This document shows, piece by piece, positions 55,801 through 64,000 of a DNA stretch of 64,000 bases. The notes below the pieces were generated by a model. That model was not told where the DNA came from. It made no database searches and worked only from the letters and a program-made list of their open reading frames with translations. Positions within the stretch are counted from its first letter, which is position 1; the number at the start of each line of letters is the position of its first letter. The stretch is from Acanthamoeba castellanii str. Neff (taxonomy: Eukaryota > Discosea > Longamoebia > Acanthamoebidae). The DNA lies in the NCBI RefSeq assembly GCF_000313135.1, contig NW_004457363.1, positions 76,136 through 140,135 of the forward strand, read 5' to 3'. Made by a program: the position numbers and the translations under genes.

Positions 55801-58018
55801 AACGCTGAACAAGCTGCGCAGCTACTTTCCGGGGGCAGAGCGGCCCGACGGGGTGCGGGTCGGTTCGCCGCGCCCGGGCGAGACCGAATCGCCGCGCCTG
55901 TCCTCCTCCCCGACCACCACCTCGCCGTCGCCCCTGTCGTCCCCCTCCCCCCGCGCCGTCTCCTCGTCGACGTCATCGTCGGCGTCGCCGCGCACCACCG
56001 CGTCACCTTCGCCGTCGCCGAGAGTACCCGGCGGCGGCCACCAGCGCCAGTCGTCGCTCGGCGGACCCCCGCGTTCGGCCGCAATCGTCGCCGGCGCGGG
56101 TGCCTCTCCCGCGCCCGCCAAGTCCGCCCTCTCCGCGTCGTCGCCCGCCCAACCCAGCCCGGCTGCCGGTGGTGGCGGCGGCGACACTGAACGGCGCATC
56201 GTGCGCAAGCAGAACAGTGGCGGCCTGGTCAGCGCCGGCAACAACAGCAACAACGGCGGCGGCGGCGCGGGCGGGCTGCATTCGCCGTCGCGCCGGCGGC
56301 TCACCCACCTGTTCGACGACCCGTTGAGCGTCGACGGCGGTGACCACAGCAGCGGGAGCAGCGGGGAGAGCGTGGAGAGCGTGCCGCTCACCTCGGAGGA
56401 CCCCGAGGAGGCCGAACGCCGGCGACAGCAGTACATCCAACGCGACAAGACCATCAACAAACTCACCAGTACGTGTGCGTGTGTGCGTGTGCGAAGTGCG
56501 TGCGTGCGGTGGTGTGTGTGTGTGCGGTGTGTGCTGAAGTGAGTGTTGTGTAGAGGGCGCGGGCATATCAAAGAATCGGGCGGATCGATTCAAGGATCTG
56601 CTGCGGGAGATGCAGCTCGACGGCGACGCGTCGGCGTTTGCCGGGGGCATCGTCGCGCTGGCAATTGCGAAGAAGTCGCGCGTGGAGCGACTGCGCGGCG
56701 CCGGCGCGCAGCAGCGACCGTACCACGCCGGGCCGATGATGCTCTTCTCCAAGAGCTGGAAGAAGATGTGGTGCACCGTCAGCGAACACGGCCTCAAGCT
56801 GTACCCCACCGCCAAGGTGCGTAACACACGCCACACACGCGTGTGCGCACGCACGGCACACGACACACGCAATAACACGACACGGCACGCACGACACGCG
56901 CAGTGCGACAAGTTGGCGAGGGAGGTGATGATCGGGGAGATCGTGTGCATCGGGCACCAGGACAAGGTGGCCAAGGAGGGCCAGCAGGACTACATCGAAC
57001 TGTCGCTCGTGTGCGAGTCGCAGCTGTGCCTCGCCGCGCCCACGCCCGCCGACAACATAAAATGGATCCTCGCCATCGACGGCATGAAGGACCGCTCCAT
57101 CCTCACCACCGCACAAAAGGTACTTGCACCACCGCACGCACCGCACACACGCACACGCACACGCACACCGCACACACCGCACACGCACGCAACGGGCAGC
57201 AGTACTGACAGAGCTCGGTCGGTGAATGTGCGGTGGTGGCGGCGGCGCAGCTGTCTCTTTTGCGTGCGCGACACTTTATCGGGGTGCGCGGTGGGTCGAT
57301 TAAGTCAGCGGACGACGAGGAATGGATCTACAACGGCAAGACAGGTACGCCCGACAGCGTGCGAGCTTTTCTCAACGCTGGAGCTGACCGCACACGCGCG
57401 ACACATACACATACACACCACATACACACACACACACACACCGCACACGCACATTTCGTAGGTGAGTTGAGTATCTTGGACGGACTGCTATGGGAGGGCA
57501 GGAAGGTGGAGGTGAGCTACACCTGGAATGGTCAGACCTTGGTGCCCACCCGAGTCGCAGCAGATGGCACCTTTGCCGACGAGACCGAAGCCCAGCGTAT
57601 TCGACAGTCCGGCTTCGGCTCCGGTACGCACAGCACACGACACACACGACACACACGACACACACGACACACACGACACACGACACGACACACGCGCAGC
57701 AAATGCTAATGAAGAATGGTGGTGCCGACAGGCGTGTGGGACGGGGTGACGCTGATCTGGCATCGCGACGGAGGAGCCAACATGCGGCTGCAGGACTTCT
57801 CGCTGATGCAGGCCGACTTCACCTACCTGTGGGACGAGCAGGAGCGCGAGTTCGTCAACGACGAGAGCGTGGACCGCCACTGGAAGTTCTCGCGCCATTT
57901 CCTCGCCTCCAAGTCCAACCACGGCCACTGGATCGTCGAGGGCGACATACCCGAACCCGTGGTGATGGGTCTGCAGCTGATGCGCTACACTCGCCTGGGC
58001 GTTCCTGCCTCCCAGTAG
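52893..58018 (+). CDS. Ankyrin-repeat protein with inserted EF-hand, partial RasGEF (CDC25-like) segment and PH domain
   Basis: Long multi-exon gene from ATG 52893 to TAG 58016-58018. N-terminal ankyrin repeats: GQTLVATAAEHGQLAVVKGL, DDHGWTALHYAAAF, LVQILLEAGADPNIAS, GESLLHVASKRGYERAVREL. Between repeats lies an EF-hand loop DRDQDSVVDLSE with Asp at 1, 3, 5, 9 and Glu at 12. Next come a long Ser/Pro-rich stretch and acidic EEEEDLEELYALIMEYG. Then ARTAEDIARQREDCISLMQI, TSADYQRLVNFWMSTDFVLW, EVRTKVTIIKKYILIAGSW and ATGQTLNKLRSYF resemble the N-terminal half of a RasGEF catalytic domain; the C-terminal half is not found. A PH domain follows (PMMLFSKSWKKMWCTVSEHG ... NIKWILAIDGMK). The unknown C-terminal part includes VSYTWNGQTLVPTRVAADG and DGVTLIWHRDGGANMRLQDF. 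It is a candidate calcium- and lipid-responsive small-GTPase regulator. Confidence 0.72.
55153..55258. repeat. Intronic (GTGTC)n tract in the ankyrin/PH gene
   Basis: Pentamer-rich tract upstream of a 96-nt exon. The next intron (55392-55475) carries the reverse-complement ACACG-type repeat. Confidence 0.9.
57627..57690. repeat. Intronic (ACACACGAC)n repeat in the ankyrin/PH gene
   Basis: About six copies between donor and acceptor of a late intron. Confidence 0.9.
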
Positions 58019-58181
58019 TGGTCTACGACCAACCACCATCACCACTCTCTTCTTGTTCTCCTGTAATTATTGTTTGAGCCAAACTAATATCAAAAATTTC
58101 GCAAACGTTTGCGGAATGTTTTAGATTAAGACTTGTTTTTTTTTGTTAGCTAATGTACGCGGGAATGACGACGTCGTGGGC

Positions 58182-61100
58182 TCACTCGTTCTTCTTGTTG
58201 TTGGCGAGGATGTGGATGGCGTCGTTGAACTGGGTGCGCTTGGTCTTGAGCGACTCGTAGATCTTGGTGGTGAAGTACTCGGCCGCCTTCTCGTCGGACA
58301 TGTTCAACGCCAGCACCTCGCGCAAGTAGTGCAGATCCTCCACCCCCTTCAACTCCTTGATGCCCGTCGACAGCATCTGCGCGCGTGTCGTATCGTGTCG
58401 TGTGCGATGAGCGTGTGTCGTGTCGTGTGCGATGAGCGCGTGTCGTGTCGTGTGCGGTGAGCGCGTGTTGTGCATCACGCGAGGGAACGGAATGCGTACA
58501 GCTGGAAGAGGATCATGATGACGTGGGCGTAGCGGCGGATGATGTTGTAGGCCAGGCACGAGAGCGACACGAAGCGCTGGAACCCGGCGCCCTTCTCTCC
58601 GCCCATCACGTGCAGGAACTGCGGCGTGAACACTGCAAGAGACCCCAGCGTCAACATGGCACACGCGACACACACACACGACACACACACACGACACACA
58701 CACGACACACACGCGCGCGCGCGGTATGGCACTATTAGAGCGGGCGAGTGGGTGGGTTGTTACCGAAGGGAGCGGTTTCTCGCTTGAAGCCCTTCCACTC
58801 CATCATGTTGCCCAGGAAGTGGGCAAAGTCGATGTGGAACAGGTGCCCGCTGTACGTCACCATGATCTGTGTACCACATCACCACCACCATCACCACCAA
58901 TCAGTTCGACGCTCGAACGCGTGCATGGCGCGCGGCGTGACATGTGTGCGAGCGAGCGAGCGAGTGGCTGATTGCAACGCACGTTGTCGTTGTGACGATC
59001 CCCGATACCCAGCACATAGGTGGCCACTGGAATTGGGAAACAACATTTAAAAAAAGGAGTAAATCAACGAAACAAATACAAAACAAAACAAACAAATAAA
59101 CAAAATCAAATAATAACAAAATCAAAAACAATCTCGCTGTACCGCAGTAGCCGGCGCACGATCGGATGAAGTTGTCCTCCACGCCCGCCCACTGGTCCTC
59201 TGTGTGCGCGCACACACCGAAGAGAAAGGGAAGAGCAGTGAGCGAGCGAACGGACTCGTGCCAGGAACCCTCGAGGATGGGAGTACCTTGTGGGTTGTAT
59301 TTCTTGAGCCAGTTGGTGAGCACCGAGTCCTTGAACACCGCCGACGCACCGCCAGCTTTCTGTATGTGCCATCGAAAGGCAACCGGTTGCGAGTTGGTGG
59401 TGAGTGGTGTGCTGTGCGGTCGAGCGCCTGGCACGGTGGTGAAAACAAACCTTTTGAATGGAGGCCGTCGTCTCACAGTCCGGCACCACCTCGATGAACC
59501 TGTGCAGCAGCAGCAGCAGCAGCAGCAGATGTAAGCACAAACAAAAGAGGCCGGGGGAACCAGGGCGAGCGGAGACGCACCCGGCCGCCTCGCCGGTGGC
59601 GGTGCATCCGTAGAGGGTCATGTGCAGGTCCAGCCCGTGCTTCTTCCACAACCGATCCATGATCCCTGTTTGTGTGATTGTTGTGTGTGTCGTGTGTGTC
59701 GTATGTGTGTCGTGTGTGTGGCATTGTGCCATGAGTTGAACTGTACACGCCGTGTAGACAGAGTGCGTGGCTACTACGAACCGAACATCTGCAGGATGAG
59801 GATGTCCTGGCGCAGATCGTCGCCCGCCTTGAAGATGACCTTGAACGGGCTGCCCGCCGGGTCGTTGTTGTCAAACGACAGGAACAGCGGCGCCTGCACC
59901 CAGCAACGCAATGTCAAGACCAACTCGCCCGCACCGCCCACGACACGAGACACGACACGACACGACCAACGACACGACCAGACACACGCGCGCGCGCGAC
60001 ACGACACGAGGAAGGAGAAAGGTACGGTGAAGGACTCGAGGGTCTTGCACTCGTCGCAGTTCAGATCTCGTGCCTCCAAGCTGGTGGTTGCCCCATGGGT
60101 AGGTGAGGCGAGGGGGGGTAGGGGGAATGAAGATGAAGTTGGGCAAAGGGCGGACGTACGCCGGGTTCATGGGCAGAATGAAGTGGGAGGGCAGACCCGC
60201 AGCCACCAGCTCGTTTTGAAGCGCCTGTGTGCCAAAGAATGAGGTGCGAGTTCGTGTGTCGTGTGTGTCGTGTGTGTCGTGTGTGTCGTGTGTGTCGTGT
60301 GTCGTGTGTCGTGTGTCGTGTGTCGTGTGTCGTGTGTCGTGTGTCGTGTGTCGTGTTACCTGCTTGCGCTCCTTGAAGGGAAGGGGTTTCATGAGGTTGG
60401 CGATGCGGCCCAACTTGGAGGAGACCTCCATCTGCTTGAGGAGGCCCTCCCGCTGTTGACCGCATCCGCGCAGGTAGACCTCCAGCAGCAGGGAATAGCG
60501 TTCGCTGATATCAGGAACCTGCGCAGCATCATCACCCCCCCCCACGTGACGCGGTCATCATCTGTCCTGGAGCTGCTCACGCCACACACGCACCGCCATA
60601 CGACACACGACACACGACACACGACACACGACACACGACACACGACAACAAGCTGCATACTTGCAGCTCGGCCTGAAGATGCCAGAAAAAGAAGTGGCCG
60701 ATCGTCGGTCGATGCCGGAAGGCAGCAGCCAACAGGAAACGCGCCAGTGCTGAACGCGACGAGAGACAAAACGGAACGTGAGTGCGTGCGTGCGTGTGCG
60801 GCGGTGCGTGTGCGTGTGCGGTACCTGAATCGTGGTAGGGTTCGTATTTGAGGACCTGTGTGAGCTGGGGAAGATAGGCCTGCAACTCGTCCAACGAGAG
60901 CTGCAAACGCGGACGCACGCGTTAATCTCCGCTTCGCTGAACAGCTGCCGCGGGTGTGCCATGAGCCACAGACACAGCAACAGTACCTGGCAAAGCTTGG
61001 CGACAGCGTACTCGCGCACCACCTCGTCGGCGAAGTAGGCATCGAGCAACTGAACGTCGATGTCGTGTGCGGTGGTGCGCGTGCGCGTGCGGTGGGTGCG

Positions 61101-63527
61101 GGGGGCGTCGTTAGAGTTGCGTGAGAAGGTACACTGTGCGTCGGCCAAAGTACAGGAGAGGTGCCCAAGACGTACCTCGAGTGCTTCGATGGGCGACAAC
61201 GGCGTCCAGTAGGTGAGCATGCGGTGGGCCTCGGCCACGTCCTCGGGTCGCGACCAGTTGATGGCCATTAACACCTTGGCCTGCACCACCATCCACCATC
61301 CACCACCCACCGCACACACAACAGACATGAGTCACAGCCCCCGCAGCCGCGGAAGGAAAAGGGGCCACGTACGAGAGCCTTGGGGTTGGGCGCCAGCGTG
61401 CGGCGGTACTCCCACAGCAGTTTCTTCTCCTCGCTGCTGGGCATGTGGAGCGAATCTTTGGTGGGGGGCGATTGGGGGGGGGGCGTATATTAGCCACCAG
61501 GCTTCGAACACAGACCGCGGCGGGTGCTGCACGCTTAAGGTACCTTGCGAGATGATGTGGACCAGTCGCTTGCGTTCCGGCGCTCGCGGGTAGGGATTGT
61601 CCTCGTACGCCGGGGCTGCACATAAGCAATAAAATATAAATAAATAAAAGGAAGTGGTTGGTTGGTTGGTTGGTTGGTTGGTTGGTTGGTTGGTTGGTTG
61701 GTTGGTTGGTTGGTTGCCAAGAGCTGTACCGACGAGGATTGGTCGCTTGTACTTGACCACGTGTGGGAATTTGTAGAGCTCCACGATCAGCTTGATCGGA
61801 TTCTTCGACTTGTAGTTCGGCACGCACGTGCCTGTGTTGACACACACAAAAACAAGGTTGTGATCGTCAGCAGCTGGGGTGGTGGTGGAAGTGGCTGAAG
61901 AGCGGCAGGCAACAAGTCGGGGAGGAAAGGGAGTACCGATGGGGTTGGCCTTTTCGCCCGGCCAGAGATTGAGAGAGGTGACGCCCATGCGAAGGTTGCC
62001 GTTGTAGTCGACGAGGTTGAGGTTCACCCACCCGAGCGGGAACTCGGACCCGTCGTTGGGGTTGACGCCCATCAGCGATAGGCACAGACGTGTGGCCTGG
62101 CGGTGCGCTTGTTGTGAGCGCCCGACACGACACACGACACACGACACACAGCTTTACCTTGGGAATTTGGCACATCTGGAGGTTGAGCCGCAGCCACTGA
62201 CACCAGAGCATCGACGGCGTGGCGGTCGTCTTCATCTCCGGCGCCAAACTCTCGCCGCCTGCGCCAGCCCAGCATTCACAACCATCAGTGGCCGCGTCAT
62301 CATCCGCCGCGGCGCAGGGGAATACGGATGTACCGTGGTAGAGAGCAGCAGAGACGTAGAAGTGGACGGGCACGCCCTTGGGGAGCTGCTGCATCGCTGG
62401 CACCTCGCCAAAGTCCGCATCCTCCAGGCAAATGACCCTGGCGCACGTTGGCGGTTAGGCGCCTTTACCAGAGCAGCGCAGGCACGCACACGCACACGCA
62501 CACGCACGGTACGAACCTAAGCTCAAAGTTGCGCTTGATTTCAGAGAGCGGGATGTGTTTCTTCTCACCGAATCCGCCGGCGAGGGACGGATCTTCGTCG
62601 TCATCGAACGGCTCGGTGTCCATCCCCAAATCGACGTCCTGCTCGCAGGTAGCACGAACGAAGTGAGTCGACAACTAAAAAACCAAGCCGTTCGCACTGC
62701 TCACGACAGTGGGTGGTGGCTTTTCGCGCGCAAACCTGGAAGTGGTCGAGGTAGACCAGTTCCTGGAGATCGGTTCGTTTGAAGGAGGACCGCTCGACCA
62801 GGACGAACTCGACCTCCTTGTTGCGCTTGATGCTCTCGCGCACGTAGTCCACGCTCCGCAGCTTGGTGTCGAGGTTGAGAATGTACCACGAGTATCTAAA
62901 TGGTGTGTCGTGTCGTGTTGGTTACATCTGACACCTGCAACTTTTGGTGGGGGCGGCAGTGGTGGTCACCCGCAGATCTTGACCAGGTAGTCGCCGACTT
63001 CGCCCGAGATGGACATCGCCTGTCGGATCTTGACGCTCGACAGACCAGTCGCCACTTTGGTGTGTCGGTGGTATGGTTGGAGGAATGAGAAGAACGCTCA
63101 CCCGCAAACTGAAGAAAGTTGTTTGCGGGGGGGTGAGGGACAAGGTACCCAAATCATAGACGGTGTCGTCGGCGGAGCAGAGCAGGGTGCGCACGAGCGA
63201 GCCCGAGGGGAAGTGGAGCTTCACCCGCACCTGCTCGGCAGCCAACGGCAGCTCAAAATTGGTGCCCGACACCTGCTCATGTGTGTGCGCGTTAGCATCA
63301 CAAGACACTTGGTGCAACGTGTCAAGAGGAAAAAAGAAAAGAGAGGAGTGGGGCATATCACCTGCTGGATGTTGGCGAATCCCTTTTCGCCCAGCTCCCA
63401 GTTGTCAAAGTCGAACAGTCGCGCCATCTTCGCACGGAAGTCGCGCACTTCCTCCTCGCCGCTGGTCCACCCGAGGGGCTTGCCGATCAGAGACCCGATT
63501 TGAATGTTCCTCAGTTTTTCCTGCACG

Positions 63528-63598
<71 letters not shown>

Positions 63599-64000
63599 GG
63601 ACAGTGAGCGAACGGAATTGGCCAATGCGCACAATGAAGGAGCCGAGAGTAAGAGCTCTTCTTACCATTCTCGAGGTTCGCTGGGACCCAAGCGCGATCT
63701 TGCGGACCTGTGGATTGAAGTAGGTGCTCTTCAGTCGGCCATTGGTCTCCTCAGGCGGTATCGTGCCCGAGCTTCCCAGCGCCAGCGCTGGCCGGCGCCG
63801 GGCGGTGGGCGACGACTCCTTGCGCGAGCGCTGTGATGTGAGGGGAATCGATCCGCCGCTGCCGGTGGCGGGCTGTCGCTGCTGCGGGAGCTGGTTGCCG
63901 GTCGGCGAGCCCGCTCGGTCGCGCGCGCCGTACTTGCGGAACGGCTGCGGCGTGCCGGCCAGGGGTCGGTCGTCGAAAATGGAGGGGAGCGACGGGAAGG
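58182..64000 (-). CDS. Class I phosphoinositide 3-kinase catalytic subunit (5' end beyond window), with DFA in place of DFG
   Basis: Read right to left from beyond 64000 to the stop at 58182-58184. Domains in order: Ser/Arg/Pro-rich N-terminus; Ras-binding region (EQVRVKLHFPSGSLVRTLLC, FVLVERSSFKRTDLQELVYL); C2 domain (PKGVPVHFYVSAALYHG, LGWVNLNLVDYNGNLRMGVT, SLNLWPGEKANPIG); helical domain (SSEEKKLLWEYRRTLAPNPK, VLMAINWSRPEDVAEAHRML, LPQLTQVLKYEPY, LARFLLAAAFRHRPTIGHFF); and kinase domain (VIFKAGDDLRQDILILQMFG with ATP-binding Lys, TYVLGIGDRHNDN catalytic loop, GHLFHIDFAHFLGN activation segment, LSCLAYNIIRRYAHVIMILF). Presence of RBD and C2 makes it class I, not Vps34. The metal-binding DFG reads DFA. 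It ends NDAIHILANNKKNE. More than twenty introns, several microsatellite-filled. Confidence 0.92.
60229..60357. repeat. Intronic repeat (GTCGTGT)n, one arm of an exon-flanking inverted repeat
   Basis: Heptamer repeat at 60297-60356 in an intron of the PI3-kinase gene. Perfectly complementary to 60601-60646 in the intron on the other side of the helical-domain exon. Confidence 0.95.
60601..60646. repeat. Intronic repeat (CGACACA)n, second arm of the inverted repeat
   Basis: 46 nt that pair without mismatch with 60301-60346 when inverted. Confidence 0.95.
61656..61716. repeat. Intronic tetranucleotide repeat (TTGG)n
   Basis: About fifteen uninterrupted copies in an intron of the PI3-kinase gene; the only repeat of this type in the window. 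Confidence 0.97.
63525..63597. repeat. Intronic dinucleotide repeat (CA)n
   Basis: About 36 uninterrupted CA units in an intron near the 5' part of the PI3-kinase gene. Confidence 0.98.

Overview
This is a nuclear fragment of a GC-rich, intron-dense eukaryote, most likely an amoebozoan close to Acanthamoeba (inference from style and gene content). Genes are about 2.5 kb apart and alternate strands. Most are cut by many introns of roughly 70-150 bp with GT...AG borders. A large share of those introns consist of GT/CA-type microsatellites with units such as TCGTG, CGACACA, TCGTGTGTG and CACACG. A cAMP-receptor-like 7TM receptor, a class I PI3-kinase, a GT61 glycosyltransferase and a Smr-domain protein fit an amoeba. 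There are no bacterial operons, CRISPR arrays or insertion sequences. One run of N (1684-2395) and one single N (40777) mark a draft assembly. Reading frames of otherwise good genes break by one base in at least eight places, so single frameshifts here should be read as probable sequencing errors first.

Layout. 1-13 kb: 3' end of an XMAP215/ch-TOG microtubule polymerase (+); a CUE/CCCH/DUF1771/Smr protein (-); an alanine-glyoxylate-type aminotransferase (+); a small multi-span membrane protein with tyrosine sorting motifs (+); a lumenal TPR protein with a KKNN tail (-). 13-18.5 kb: a Ser/Pro-rich unknown (-); AP-2 sigma (+); a probable mitochondrial ribosomal protein L11 (-) sharing a 104-bp intergenic region with an AIMP1/EMAPII-like tRNA-binding protein (+). 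18.9-38.1 kb: three paralogues of an unrecognised type I membrane protein (18924-20296 +, 29030-30350 -, 36902-38095 +), interleaved with a GT61 glycosyltransferase (+), a GRAM/tail-anchor protein (-), pantothenate synthetase (+), an MFSD1-like transporter (+) and a PH/coiled-coil/RUN protein (-). 38.2-46.1 kb: a phospholipase B1-like GDSL lipase (+), a small SAP-domain protein (+), a cAMP-receptor-like GPCR (-) and a low-complexity protein (+). 46.5-64 kb: an MDR-family reductase (+), a ThrE/DUF1212 transporter (-), an ankyrin/EF-hand/partial RasGEF/PH protein (+) and a class I PI3-kinase (-) running off the right end.

The most interesting system is the three-member receptor-like family. Each member has a signal peptide, a compact domain with eight conserved cysteines, a Ser/Pro/Thr-rich stalk, one glycine-rich transmembrane helix and a short tail with two NALF/NALY motifs about a dozen residues apart. 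That layout recalls integrin beta and Dictyostelium Sib adhesion receptors (glycine-rich membrane helix, tandem NPxY), but the ectodomain is different. The three genes keep the same exon phases and share upstream sequence elements, so they look like a co-regulated, recently duplicated surface-protein family. AP-2 sigma, PI3-kinase, RUN and GRAM genes in the same window are general trafficking and signalling genes; nothing in the sequence ties them functionally to the family.
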